A stretch of 64,000 bases of DNA, from the NCBI GenBank assembly GCA_016710165.1, contig JADJLJ010000002.1, positions 248,001 to 312,000 of the forward strand. Direction: 5' to 3'. This document shows, in pieces, positions 24,707 through 34,038 of this stretch; the stretch's first letter is position 1, and each line of letters begins with the position of its first letter. The notes beneath the pieces were generated by a model. It saw only the letters and a list, made by a program, of their open reading frames with translations, was not told the DNA's origin and made no database searches. The position numbers were made by a program, and so were the translations under genes. The DNA is from Chitinophagaceae bacterium. GTDB taxonomy: Bacteria; Bacteroidota; Bacteroidia; Chitinophagales; Chitinophagaceae.

Positions 24707-27700
24707 TTATCCTTTTTTAAGTACGTTCACTTTTAATGATATGTCGTTCACTTCAATTTCAATACCGGTATCCAGGGCCGGTAAAAATGCCAGTGAATCA
24801 GCCAGAATTTCGGCGCAAATATAGTCTTTATATTGAATTAATGAGGGTTGCAGCCCCCCATTTTCCAACACAGAAACGTCTATCCGGTCGGTGAGGTTAA
24901 AACCATTGTCTTTGCGTATGTTTTGGATGCGGTTCACAAATTCCCGGGCTTCACCTTCTTTTCTCAGATCACCGGTAATTGTTATATCTAAAGCTACTGT
25001 CAACTGTCCTTTTACGGCTACTTCATAACCCGGAATGTCATCGGTGGATACCTCCATATCTTCTGCGGTAATGATGATGGGCTCCTCGCCGCCTGCTTCA
25101 TACCCGGGGTTAAGCATATACTCACCCTCCAGGGCTTTATCAATGGTACTATTATCGAATCCGGAGATCTGTTCTGCCGCCCATTTCATTTTTGGTCCCA
25201 GTTTTTTACCCAGGGTCTTGAAATTGGCTTTGGCTTTTTTCTTTATAAAATCATTTTCGGCACCCAGTATATCCACTTCCTTGACATTGGTTTCGGCCTT
25301 GATGATGTCTTCCACCTTTTTTATCCGGTCGGCCATGGTTGAATCCAGCGCCGGGATAAAAACCTTTTGCAGGGGCTGCCGTACCTTGATATTAACTTTC
25401 TTGCGCAGGGATAATATCAGCGAAGAGATATCCTGTGCCAGTTGCATTCTTTTTTCCAGGTCGGTATCAATTACCGCATCATTGGCTTTGGGAAAATCCG
25501 TATGATGCACAGACTCATTGGTGAACCGATTAGACACCGCATTCAGGTTGTTGAATAACCAGTCGGCAAAGAACGGTGCAACGGGGGCCATCAGTTTGCT
25601 CAGTGTTTCCAGGCATTCATATAAGGTCTGGTATGCACAGATCTTGTCGTGTTCGTATTCACCTTTCCAGAACCTGCGGCGGCAAAGCCGTACATACCAG
25701 TTGCTCAAATGGGCGTCTACGAAATCTTCGATGGCACGCCCGGCCTGGGTGGGCTCGTACTCATCAAAATTCTGTTGTACATCTTTGATCAGCGAATTCA
25801 GGGATGATAATATCCACTGGTCAATTTCGGGCCTGTCTTTTACCGGGATGTAATTTTCTTTAAATGAAAAACCATCCACGTTCGCATACAAAGCAAAGAA
25901 CTGGTAAGTATTATAGAGGGTTCCAAAGAACTTGCGTTGCACTTCTTTGATGCCTTCTGCATCAAATTTCAGACTGTCCCAGGGCGATGCATTGGTGATG
26001 AGGTACCAGCGGGTGGCATCGGCGCCGAAACTATTGATGGTTGCAAACGGATCTACTACGTTGCCAAGGCGTTTGCTCATTTTGTTGCCGTTCTTATCCA
26101 GCACCAGGCCATTGCTCACCACCGTTTTATAAGCCACGCTGTCAAACAACAACACACCCAACGCATGCAAGGTATAGAACCAACCCCTTGTCTGGTCAAC
26201 CCCTTCAGCGATAAAATCTGCCGGAAAAGCCCCATCCCAACCTTTCCCAAAGGGGAAGGGGTTGCCTGCATTTACTTTGGCCATATCCAATCCCCATTGT
26301 GCGTAGGGCATAGCGCCGCTGTCGAACCAAACATCGATCAGGTCGGGAACCCTTTTCATTGGTTTGCCCGAATCGCTTACTAAAGTGATATCATCTACAT
26401 AGGGTTTGTGCAGATCAAGGATCCCTTCATGCAGGTAATGTTTATTGGTTTCACCACCCAATACGCCGGCGGCTTTTTTTATTTCATTATTCAGTTCTTC
26501 AATACTTCCGATGCATTTTTCTTCTTCCCCGTCCTCTGTTTTCCAGATGGGCAGTGGGGTACCCCAAAAACGGCTGCGGCTCAGGTTCCAGTCCACCATG
26601 TTCTCCAGCCAGTTGCCAAAGCGGCCGGTGCCGGTACTTGCTGGTTTCCAGTTGATGGTATTGTTCAGTTCCACCATCCGGTCTTTGGCTGCCGTGGTCT
26701 TAATGAACCAGGCATCCAGCGGGTAATAAATGATGGGCTTATCGGTACGCCAGCAATGAGGGTAATTGTGTTCGTATTTTTCTACTTTAAAGGCCCGGTT
26801 CTCTTTTTTCAGTTTTACGGCGATGTCCACATTCACATCCACATAATCCTTTTCATCTTTATAGTTCTTTACGTAGCGGCCGCTGAATTCACCAACACCA
26901 TCCACAAACTTTCCTTGTTTGTCAACCAGGGTTAAAATACCCAGGTTATTTTTCTTTCCAACCCGGAAGTCATCTGCGCCAAAGGCCGGGGCCGTATGAA
27001 CGATGCCGGTGCCATCTTCGGTGGTAACAAAATCACCAGGTACAACCCGGAAAGGCGCTGCACCGGGGGTTATCTCCTGTATCTTCTCTAACGTATTTGC
27101 ATCGGAAGGGAGGAGTTGTTCGTATACTGCCCCTTCTATGTCTTTTCCCTTGAATTCAGTCAATATCTTCCAGGGGATCAGTTTTATTTCAGCGTTATAA
27201 TTTTCAAAATCACCATTCTCAGCTTCCGCTTTAAAATATTTCCCAATCAGCGCTTTGGCAAGAATAACATTGATAGGTAAATGAGTATAGGGATTAAATG
27301 TTTGAACTAAAACATAATCAATATTTGGCCCAACAGTTAAACCAAGGTTTGAAGGTAATGTCCACGGAGTAGTGGTCCAGGCCAGGAAGAAGACCTCATC
27401 CCCAACCCGTTCTCCAGGGGGAGAAGGGGCTTTAGACTCTGCAATTGCAGAAAACATTTTAGAAATAGCCGGGTGCTCATTAGCCCCTCCTTTGGAGGGG
27501 TTTGGGAGGCGGAACATCGCCACCGCACTGGTATCCTTCACATCTTTATATGTTCCAGGCTGATTCAGTTCATGGCTGCTTAAACCTGTACCAGCAGCTG
27601 GTGAGTAAGGCTGAATGCTTACACTTTCGTAGAGGTATCCTTTCTTATATAATTCACTTAAACACCACCAAAGTGTTTCAATATAATTATTCTCAAAGGT

Positions 27701-28153
27701 CACATAGGGGTTATTCAGGTCAACCCAGTAGCCCATCTTTTGGGTGATATCATCCCACTTGTCTTTAAACCGCATCACCACTTCCCGGCATTTTTTATTG
27801 TAATCTTCTACAGAAATTTTAACGCCTATATCTTCTTTGGTAATTCCAAGTTCCTTCTCAACACCCAGTTCAATAGGCAGCCCATGGGTGTCCCAGCCGC
27901 CTTTTCGTTTCACCTGGAAACCCTGCATGGTCTTATACCGGCAAACCAGGTCCTTCAATGTTCTGGAAATGACGTGGTGAATACCGGGCATGCCATTGGC
28001 GCTCGGGGGGCCCTCATAAAAAACAAAAGGCGTTTTTCCCTCCCGGAACTCCACACTCTTCTCAAAGGTTTTTTCCTTTTTCCACTTTTCCAGGATCTCT
28101 TCGCCGATGGAAGGGAGGTTAAGTTGCTGGTATTCTGTGTATTTAACACTCAT
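24707..28153 (-). CDS. ileS: Isoleucyl-tRNA synthetase with two short repeat insertions
   Basis: IleRS charges tRNA-Ile. It has the class I HIGH-equivalent in ANGMPGIHHVISRTLKD (about 52-68), the editing-domain entry LAWTTTPWTLPSNLGL (about 257-272), DQTRGWFYTLH, and NKMSKRLGNVVDP carrying KMSKS. At 1148 residues it is slightly long. Two stretches look inserted: about residues 215-254 between MFRLPNP and FFLAWTT (an inverted pair of GC-rich heptads), and about 630-642 (FPFGKGWDGAFPADF), also heptad-derived. Both keep the frame. A -7 element lies upstream, and the DksA-like gene follows closely. Confidence 0.96.
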   Translation of the reverse strand: MSVKYTEYQQLNLPSIGEEILEKWKKEKTFEKSVEFREGKTPFVFYEGPPSANGMPGIHHVISRTLKDLVCRYKTMQGFQVKRKGGWDTHGLPIELGVEKELGITKEDIGVKISVEDYNKKCREVVMRFKDKWDDITQKMGYWVDLNNPYVTFENNYIETLWWCLSELYKKGYLYESVSIQPYSPAAGTGLSSHELNQPGTYKDVKDTSAVAMFRLPNPSKGGANEHPAISKMFSAIAESKAPSPPGERVGDEVFFLAWTTTPWTLPSNLGLTVGPNIDYVLVQTFNPYTHLPINVILAKALIGKYFKAEAENGDFENYNAEIKLIPWKILTEFKGKDIEGAVYEQLLPSDANTLEKIQEITPGAAPFRVVPGDFVTTEDGTGIVHTAPAFGADDFRVGKKNNLGILTLVDKQGKFVDGVGEFSGRYVKNYKDEKDYVDVNVDIAVKLKKENRAFKVEKYEHNYPHCWRTDKPIIYYPLDAWFIKTTAAKDRMVELNNTINWKPASTGTGRFGNWLENMVDWNLSRSRFWGTPLPIWKTEDGEEEKCIGSIEELNNEIKKAAGVLGGETNKHYLHEGILDLHKPYVDDITLVSDSGKPMKRVPDLIDVWFDSGAMPYAQWGLDMAKVNAGNPFPFGKGWDGAFPADFIAEGVDQTRGWFYTLHALGVLLFDSVAYKTVVSNGLVLDKNGNKMSKRLGNVVDPFATINSFGADATRWYLITNASPWDSLKFDAEGIKEVQRKFFGTLYNTYQFFALYANVDGFSFKENYIPVKDRPEIDQWILSSLNSLIKDVQQNFDEYEPTQAGRAIEDFVDAHLSNWYVRLCRRRFWKGEYEHDKICAYQTLYECLETLSKLMAPVAPFFADWLFNNLNAVSNRFTNESVHHTDFPKANDAVIDTDLEKRMQLAQDISSLILSLRKKVNIKVRQPLQKVFIPALDSTMADRIKKVEDIIKAETNVKEVDILGAENDFIKKKAKANFKTLGKKLGPKMKWAAEQISGFDNSTIDKALEGEYMLNPGYEAGGEEPIIITAEDMEVSTDDIPGYEVAVKGQLTVALDITITGDLRKEGEAREFVNRIQNIRKDNGFNLTDRIDVSVLENGGLQPSLIQYKDYICAEILADSLAFLPALDTGIEIEVNDISLKVNVLKKG
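26230..26264. repeat. In-frame heptad palindrome in ileS (single)
   Basis: CCCCATC, CCAACCT, TTCCCAA, AGGGGAA and GGGGTTG in 7-nt phase. It is translated on the minus strand as part of NPFPFGKGWDGAF, at a place where relatives have a short variable loop before FPADFIAEG. Confidence 0.6.
27394..27509. repeat. In-frame inverted heptad pair in ileS
   Basis: The left arm is CCTCATC-CCCAACC-CGTTCTC-CAGGGGG; the right arm, inverted, reads CCTCCCA-AACCCCT-CCAAAGG-AGGGGC. They bracket about 50 bp. The whole unit is translated, adding about 38 residues before LAWTTTPW. It has the same end structure as the leuS cassette but no nuclease. Confidence 0.65.
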
Positions 28154-28190
28154 ATAATTCTTTCTTCAATCTGTAAGTATAATAGGTGTG

Positions 28191-28198
28191 CAAAGGTA
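28191..28198 (-). promoter_or_regulatory. -7 element upstream of ileS
   Basis: TACCTTTG on the minus strand, about 40 nt before the ileS start; a perfect TANNTTTG without a recognisable -33 element. Confidence 0.4.
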
Positions 28199-28444
28199 GG
28201 AAAATAGAGGGGTTCATTCGCACCGGGTTTGCATTATTGATTCTATTAAAATATGCCGGGAATTGTAGTATTTATACTAGGGGATTCGTAGTGAAAGCCG
28301 CAGCAGGACTAAATTCCAGCCCTAGTTATCCACAGTCTGGGGTTTTGGCATAGTATTGGCTTTTTACCAAACCGAGAATATCCTTAAAAATATCTGAAAA
28401 AATATGATAAAGAGTTTTGCTGGTTTAGGGTTTTATTAGGGTAA

Positions 28445-28472
28445 AAGACGGGAATAGTCTTATTCCCGTCTT
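28445..28472. repeat. Perfect 12-bp hairpin
   Basis: AAGACGGGAATA, loop GTCT, TATTCCCGTCTT. There is no adjacent T-run, so it is not a simple terminator. It may be part of an untranslated or small RNA. Confidence 0.5.
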
Positions 28473-28622
28473 ACTTTAAGATAATACTCAGCCAGTTAAG
28501 TGTCCCGTTTTAAATATTCAGTCCTGTGTTGCGTGGTTGTTGCAGAAATGATATCCTTTAAAAAACCAACAATATCTGATCACAAGCAGATGAACTGAAA
28601 TTGCAACGAACAGGTAACCCCC

Positions 28623-28659
28623 AAAAAAACGGCATCCTCTATTAAAGGATGCCGTTTTT
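28623..28659 (-). terminator. Intrinsic terminator after the DUF6607 gene
   Basis: A perfect stem around AACGGCATCCT / AGGATGCCGTT with A/T runs on both sides, so it could work in both directions. Confidence 0.85.
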
Positions 28660-28677
28660 AGTTGATGCTATTTCTTC

Positions 28678-29616
28678 TTATGGTTTAGCGGCCGCTTCCC
28701 TGGTTTTTCCGGCATTTAAGAACATATCAATATATGCTTTGATCTTGTTATCGAGTTCAGCAGTTGGAATTTTTCTTTCAGCATATTCCTGCGCCTGAGC
28801 CATCAGGTATTCGTGTAAAACTTTATTGTTCACTTTTGTTTCTAATTTGATGCTGGAGATACCGGCGATCTTCTCTTCCCAGATGCTTCGTACTTTTTCC
28901 CAGTACAACTTATTCTTTTCCCACCATGCTTTTGCGGCGGCGCATGCGGCAACATTTTTTCTTACATAATTGTTTATTCCTTTTTCCTCTACCAGTAATT
29001 TATCAAACCCATGCTCCCGGATGATCTTTTTGTTATCCTGTATATGGGTATAGCCATTGCCGGTTACCACAATGCGGTTGGTTCTGTTCAGGATATTGTA
29101 ATCACTTCTTACCGAGTATTCACGCCGTGGCAGGGGGGCATCTGTTGTGTTCAGCCAGAAAGTTTCCCCGTTGGCATTGATCCATTCACTGCTGCCCTGG
29201 TAGCGGGGTTCATCACTCACCTCCCAGATGGATTGTGTCCACCTTCCTTTAACTGCTTCCGGCTTTTGATTTTCTTTTGTCCATGTCTTATTGCCATTGT
29301 ATTTCCAGATCACGGGGTTCTCGTAGGTCCAGTCTTCCCGCCAGTGTTTGATGATCATCGAATCGGTGATGACCAGTAAATGCTGCAGAACAATTCTTTT
29401 ATCACTGGCCTCCACCGGGAATACATATTCCAGTCCGCCATTTATTATTTCCTTTTCATGAAATTTATAGTTTGCATCCGGAGAGAAGGTTTCAGCATAT
29501 TTGAATTCCACTTCAAAGCATCCGCACAGTTTATTGATGTTTTTGTCGGGGGTTTGGGCAACCGTAGTTTGTACAACGGCAGCTAAAAATGCCAGGCAGG
29601 TTATCTTTTTTATCAT
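28678..29616 (-). CDS. DUF6607 family secreted protein
   Basis: The 312-residue protein has a signal peptide (to about VQTTVAQ), then a Cys pair in KLCGCFEVEF, a central region rich in Trp and Tyr (SIWEVSDEPRYQG), and a charged helical C-terminus with KAWWEKNKLYWEKVRSIWEE. I match it to DUF6607 from memory. Function is unknown. It lies downstream of the HmuY gene on the same strand but beyond a terminator, so it probably has its own promoter. The neighbourhood suggests a link to haem or iron uptake, which is inference. Confidence 0.7.
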   Translation of the reverse strand: MIKKITCLAFLAAVVQTTVAQTPDKNINKLCGCFEVEFKYAETFSPDANYKFHEKEIINGGLEYVFPVEASDKRIVLQHLLVITDSMIIKHWREDWTYENPVIWKYNGNKTWTKENQKPEAVKGRWTQSIWEVSDEPRYQGSSEWINANGETFWLNTTDAPLPRREYSVRSDYNILNRTNRIVVTGNGYTHIQDNKKIIREHGFDKLLVEEKGINNYVRKNVAACAAAKAWWEKNKLYWEKVRSIWEEKIAGISSIKLETKVNNKVLHEYLMAQAQEYAERKIPTAELDNKIKAYIDMFLNAGKTREAAAKP

Positions 29617-29690
29617 GTTTTATAATTTGACGCAAAAGAAACCATTATAGGAAGGCGGCGTTTACACAATCGGTAATGATGCTTACGCAA

Positions 29691-29724
29691 AAAGAAAAAG
29701 CTGCCCGTTTTATTCAGGCAGCTT
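29691..29724 (-). terminator. Intrinsic terminator after the HmuY gene
   Basis: Minus-strand AAGCTGCC, loop, GGCAGCTT, then TTTTTCTTT. Confidence 0.8.
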
Positions 29725-29744
29725 CAAACTCGTTAGATTTCTGA

Positions 29745-30809
29745 TCAATTTACCAGGCTGTACCTGAACCGGGGCTTACCCCTTGTTCCGCCGTCATTTA
29801 CGCCCATGTCAATGCATTTTAACTTATAGTGATTCCCGCGGGGATCCCTGATAATGTAAAACCGGTCCTGCCGTGCACCGATGGCAGGCTGTGTACTCCT
29901 CCAGTTGCTGCCGATCGCCCAACGGTTGGCTGAAAATGTTGCATTGGCAACACTGTCTTTATTGAAAGCTGCATAGGCGGCTGAAGCCGTAGTTGCATCT
30001 GCATATATTTTGGTGGCTACTGTAACGCCCGCCAGGTGATTGATGGCGATCAGGTCAGAAAAATTATAGGGTACCTGGCCCGCACCAAAATTGGTTTCAA
30101 AGACCGAATAGCTCCATACCAGGTCCCAGTTTTCCTTTTCCGGCTGTGCATCCACGATCCCGTTCTCAAAAGAGATGAATTTAAAATGCCGGTTGGCATC
30201 TTTGGCAACGATCAATGTTTTAAAACTGGTCTCCTGTATGCCGGCATACTGAAGTGTGTATCCGCCCGAGACATTGCGCAATACCCTCAGTTTTACCCAG
30301 GGCCTTGCGGCAATGCCGCCCCCGGTACCCCGGTTCAAAATGATCACTTTGTTCTCTGCATCTGTTTCAGATACTTCCGGAATGACCGTTTTGGTAATAT
30401 CTCCGGCAATGTTGTCGAAATAGGCCAGATGTTCCGGCAGCGGGTTGGTTTGACTGGTGCTAAGTGTAAGACCGATCGTGTCGGCAGCGCCAACAGCCGC
30501 CAGGTCGTTACTGGTTAAAACCCTGGCGCCTGCAGCCGTGTTGTGGTTCAAAACAACCCTGAAATTGTTTCCGCAATAAAAACCAAGGTCCCATCCTGAA
30601 CGTAATACGGGTGTTTGTTTTTCGGCCGACAGGTCAACATAAACCGAGTTGCCTGCAGCACTGCCCGGCTCTGCGGCAGCAATGCCATTTAATTGAACCG
30701 TTGCCCCGGAAGATGTAGGAACTGCAATGATGGGGTCGTTGTCTTTTTTACAGGCTGAAAAGAATCCGGTTAGCGTTGCGGCTAGTACTATTTTTTTAAA
30801 CTGGTTCAT
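29745..30809 (-). CDS. HmuY family haem-binding lipoprotein
   Basis: The 354-residue product has a lipoprotein signal (GFFSACKKD, Cys about 20). Family landmarks include VYVDLSAEKQTPV, SGWDLGFYCGN and, later, ENWDLVWSYSVFE, in the repeated beta arrangement of HmuY. In Porphyromonas, HmuY is an outer-membrane haemophore that passes haem to the TonB-dependent receptor HmuR; the receptor gene here lies just upstream (24-bp gap) on the same strand. The haem ligands cannot be assigned by eye. A terminator follows. Confidence 0.85.
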   Translation of the reverse strand: MNQFKKIVLAATLTGFFSACKKDNDPIIAVPTSSGATVQLNGIAAAEPGSAAGNSVYVDLSAEKQTPVLRSGWDLGFYCGNNFRVVLNHNTAAGARVLTSNDLAAVGAADTIGLTLSTSQTNPLPEHLAYFDNIAGDITKTVIPEVSETDAENKVIILNRGTGGGIAARPWVKLRVLRNVSGGYTLQYAGIQETSFKTLIVAKDANRHFKFISFENGIVDAQPEKENWDLVWSYSVFETNFGAGQVPYNFSDLIAINHLAGVTVATKIYADATTASAAYAAFNKDSVANATFSANRWAIGSNWRSTQPAIGARQDRFYIIRDPRGNHYKLKCIDMGVNDGGTRGKPRFRYSLVN

Positions 30810-30833
30810 AAAATGTTTTTTTGTCCTCGTTAA

Positions 30834-32906
30834 TTATTTCTGTTTCCTGTTCCATTGCAGGTTCAATCCGATAAAGTAAGACCGGCCATAGCTGATCGCC
30901 ACGGCGCCGGCTGAATTATGGATGCTGCCGGAAGAGGCTGCCGTATTATTCACATTGTTTACGTCGAAAATATTTTTTACACCTGCCGTAACCGTGATGT
31001 ATTTGTTGACGGTGGTGTTCGCGGTAAGATCTGCCAGGTGGTATGCTGCTGTTTTGGCTATGTACAGTGCATCCTGGCCCGTAGTGGTTGTGCCGGTAAT
31101 GTATTGGGGCCTGCTGCCGGTATACTTATAGAAAAGACTGAATTTGGTTTTGATCTTATCGGCTGCATAGCTTACAGAAGCAGTCAGTTCGGGGCTCCAT
31201 AAATATTCTTTGCTGTCGATCTTTATATAATCCTTGTCATCGTACAGTTTGCGGTAAAAGCCGATGTAAGAGAATCCTGCAGCGGCATCCAGTTTCTTCC
31301 AGGACAGTTTGCTCTCCAGAGTCAGGCCGGTTGTTTTGGCCTTGTTTACATTGAAATAGCTGTACTGGTTGTTGCCGGAAGCTGATAATGCAAAATCGAT
31401 CTGGTTGTTGAAATCGTTGAAGAATCCGCCCAATGTAGCGCTGTATGCAATATTATTTACCGGAACTCCTGTCCAGCTGACCGAACCATTGAAGCTGTTT
31501 GAATATTCGGCCCTGAGGTTGGGGTTGCCAACGATGTTGTGGTTTACATCCACAAAATCAAAATACAATTCCCTCAGTGCCGGTGAACGGAATCCGTATG
31601 CATAGGCCAGCCTGAGGTCGAGGTTTTTGGTAAGAATGATCTTGCTGTTGATGGAAGGAATAACAGGCGGGGCATCATACACCGAATTTTTTATGAAGCG
31701 TAATCCAGGCCGGATGTTTAGCCGGCTGGTTGGCTTCAGCTCCGCAGAAATGAATGCAGCATAATCGGTGATCATCGGGCTGCCGGATATCCGTTCGCCG
31801 CTGGCTCCTTCCCGGTTGATATCAATACCCGTCTGCAGGGTCAGTACCGGGGATACCTGGTAAAGTACGCTGGTTCTGAAAACAAAGCTGTTGAACTTGG
31901 CAACATCCTGTTCCCCGGGCCCGGCGGTTAATTCGTCCGTACCTTTTTCAAAATCATGAAGGGTTGTTTTGGTTCTTCTTTTATAATCGGTATAGCTTAA
32001 AATTCCTGCCAACTGCAGTTTCTTATTAAAGTTATAACTACCCTGCAGCTGGTGCGAAAAACGACCGGTGATGTATTGCTGGTCAATTGCCTTGTAATTG
32101 TTGTAGTTGATGGCGCCACGGCTCCTGATGTCCTCATTCAGAATGTCTGTTCTGTAATAAATACTGAACGGCCCTTTGCCGTACCCGATCCTTGCATTGC
32201 CCATCCACTGTTCTTTTGGTTTCCATGTTTTGCCCCTTCCAAATGCATCGCCGCCATATCCGTCAAGATCGTTGTGGGTGCCACACAGGGATACGGTCCA
32301 GTCATTTTTCTTATAACCCACATTCAGGTTCTGCAGGTGAACGCCTTTGTAACTGAAGGGATGATATTCACCGCCGGCAGTTTCTTCCTGCACTTTTGCA
32401 GAAACCGAAAGATCATCTTTTATACTTTTTTTGGTGATGATATTGATAACACCGGCCAATGCATCTGAACCGAATATTACCGACATAGGTCCTTCCACGA
32501 TCTCGATCCGTTCAATGCTGTTGATGTCTACCTGATTCAGGCTCTCCCGGGTATCGCCCCGGTCGATCATAGGCACACCATCCAGTAAGATCTTTACATT
32601 ACGGCCGCTCATGCCCATCAGCTGAACATCGGTAGTGCCCAGGGTATTGTCGTTTGAAAAGCGGAATCCCACCTGGTTGTTCAACACCTGCTGTACATTG
32701 GTTGCACCGCTCAGCCTGATGCGTTCATTAGTGATCACCCGGACCTGGTAAACAGATTTTTTTACGGATTGCGGCTTGTATTGACCGGTAATGATCACTT
32801 CTGAAAGGTCTTTTGAATACCAACCCGTGTCTGCAGTTGGTTTGTTCTGTGCACTGATCGTTGCCGTAGTAACCAGGGCGGCAGTGATCATGGTTAGTTT
32901 CTTCAT
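30834..32906 (-). CDS. TonB-dependent outer-membrane receptor (HmuR-like)
   Basis: The 690-residue protein has a signal peptide (to about TATISAQ), a plug domain with VIITGQYKPQ, VLLDG-type KILLDGVPMIDRG and IERIEIVEGPMSVIFGSDALAGVINI (about 131-156), and then a long beta-barrel ending LQWNRKQK. No carboxypeptidase-like extension is present, so it is not SusC-type. Together with HmuY it probably imports haem or a similar iron source. A -7 element TAGTTTTG lies 20 nt upstream. Confidence 0.92.
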   Translation of the reverse strand: MKKLTMITAALVTTATISAQNKPTADTGWYSKDLSEVIITGQYKPQSVKKSVYQVRVITNERIRLSGATNVQQVLNNQVGFRFSNDNTLGTTDVQLMGMSGRNVKILLDGVPMIDRGDTRESLNQVDINSIERIEIVEGPMSVIFGSDALAGVINIITKKSIKDDLSVSAKVQEETAGGEYHPFSYKGVHLQNLNVGYKKNDWTVSLCGTHNDLDGYGGDAFGRGKTWKPKEQWMGNARIGYGKGPFSIYYRTDILNEDIRSRGAINYNNYKAIDQQYITGRFSHQLQGSYNFNKKLQLAGILSYTDYKRRTKTTLHDFEKGTDELTAGPGEQDVAKFNSFVFRTSVLYQVSPVLTLQTGIDINREGASGERISGSPMITDYAAFISAELKPTSRLNIRPGLRFIKNSVYDAPPVIPSINSKIILTKNLDLRLAYAYGFRSPALRELYFDFVDVNHNIVGNPNLRAEYSNSFNGSVSWTGVPVNNIAYSATLGGFFNDFNNQIDFALSASGNNQYSYFNVNKAKTTGLTLESKLSWKKLDAAAGFSYIGFYRKLYDDKDYIKIDSKEYLWSPELTASVSYAADKIKTKFSLFYKYTGSRPQYITGTTTTGQDALYIAKTAAYHLADLTANTTVNKYITVTAGVKNIFDVNNVNNTAASSGSIHNSAGAVAISYGRSYFIGLNLQWNRKQK

Positions 32907-32925
32907 TGCAAATAATTTTATACCG

Positions 32926-32933
32926 CAAAACTA
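32926..32933 (-). promoter_or_regulatory. -7 element upstream of the TonB receptor
   Basis: TAGTTTTG on the minus strand, a perfect TANNTTTG, about 20 nt before the start; no clear -33 element. Confidence 0.4.
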
Positions 32934-33085
32934 TTTTCACCGCAGTAGAGCATTATCACAGAATTGTCATCATGTGAAAATGAGAAGGAAACAGGCAATG
33001 TTTTACCCTGCGATGACACAGCCAGTGATGATGATCAAAGCCCGGCATGACGGGCGTCATGCGTTATTAAATAAAAAAGAGTTCC

Positions 33086-34024
33086 TTAGTGCAGCAATAG
33101 TTCACAAGGCTTGATACCTGTGTGTTTCTTAAAAGCGGTGGAAAAATGCGAGATGGAAGAATAGCCCAGCAGCATAGAAACTTCTGTTACGCTCAGGCCT
33201 TTGTCGTAAAGCAGGTATTTGGCATGCTCCATGCGCTGTCCCTGGTAAAAATCAAAGATGGTTGTACCGAAGATCTCTTTGAAGCCTTTCTTTAAATAAC
33301 ATTCGTTGATGGCAACCTTGCGGCTGAGTGCCTTGATGGTGATGGGCTCGCCGATATGTTGCAATAAAACTTCCCGTGCCTTGATGATCTTTTCCCTGTC
33401 TTCGGCATTCTGCAGGAATTTACAGGTGAATCCGGTTTCTTTATCCTCACCCAGCATGCAATCCATGCTGTACAGCAGCAGGATCTGGGTTTGGGCATTG
33501 ATGAAGATATTCTCTCTTGTGTCGGTATACGTATGATTCAGCAATGCTTCAATGGCGGTTCTTGTTTTGCCACACAGGGGCAGTTGTTTGGAGAAGGATG
33601 TTTTATGCCGGAAGGAAAGGACCTCTTCTGTTAACCCCGTTTGTGAACTGTTGTTGGTGAACTGGGTCAGGTAGGCCGGTTTAAAACTGAAACTGACCAC
33701 ATCCACACTGTCTGCCTTTTCCACACAGCTTTTGCTGCTGTTGAATTTACAGAAATCGCATTCGGTTTGCTTTTGCCGGCAGTACACATTGCCGCTTACA
33801 CAGAAATTCAGTTCCAGGTAATTGGCGGCGGGGTTGTTCTTTTCAACATGATAAACCAGGATGCCGGTATCATCAATATTCCATTGCGGCAGTTTCCGGT
33901 AGCGCTTAATGGAGTAGTGCACCGAACCGGGTACCATGCGGTCAACATGCAGCAATACATCCAGGTCCTCATGCAAAAGAGGTTCCCGGTGTGCAATGCT
34001 CAATATGTCTGTTTGGTGGCTCAT
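33086..34024 (-). CDS. AraC family regulator with an N-terminal cysteine cluster
   Basis: Start chosen at ATG 34024 (MSHQTDILS); an upstream GTG would add five residues. The C-terminal 100 residues are two AraC helix-turn-helix units with IKALSRKVAINECYLKKGFKEIFG and EVSMLLGYSSISHFSTAFKKHTG. The N-terminal half holds Cys in the pattern C-x6-C-x2-C-x7-C (about residues 87-105), plus one more Cys before it, which suggests a metal- or Fe-S-sensing site. It lies 180 bp upstream of the haem-uptake genes on the same strand, so it is the natural candidate to regulate them. Confidence 0.88.
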   Translation of the reverse strand: MSHQTDILSIAHREPLLHEDLDVLLHVDRMVPGSVHYSIKRYRKLPQWNIDDTGILVYHVEKNNPAANYLELNFCVSGNVYCRQKQTECDFCKFNSSKSCVEKADSVDVVSFSFKPAYLTQFTNNSSQTGLTEEVLSFRHKTSFSKQLPLCGKTRTAIEALLNHTYTDTRENIFINAQTQILLLYSMDCMLGEDKETGFTCKFLQNAEDREKIIKAREVLLQHIGEPITIKALSRKVAINECYLKKGFKEIFGTTIFDFYQGQRMEHAKYLLYDKGLSVTEVSMLLGYSSISHFSTAFKKHTGIKPCELLLH

Positions 34025-34038
34025 TGAAGATTTCAGCA

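Larger units (their letters stand above)
28154..28677. other. Long intergenic region (524 bp) without a gene
   Basis: This lies upstream of ileS and downstream of the DUF6607 gene. It contains a minus-strand -7 element for ileS (28191-28198), one exact 9-bp DnaA-box-like TTATCCACA (28326-28334), a perfect 12-bp-stem hairpin (28445-28472) and the DUF6607 terminator (28623-28659). I find no convincing open frame or known RNA. Confidence 0.5.

Noticed and set aside
28326..28334. Exact DnaA-box-like TTATCCACA, and another (inverted) at 12222-12230, as signs of a replication origin
   Set aside because: Each is a single box; about one such 9-mer is expected by chance in a window this size, and there is no cluster, dnaA gene or AT-rich unwinding array around either.
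33030..33062. GCATGAC/GTCATGC hairpin as terminator of the AraC gene
   Set aside because: The stem is only 7 bp, with no T-run on the minus strand after it; too weak to annotate.
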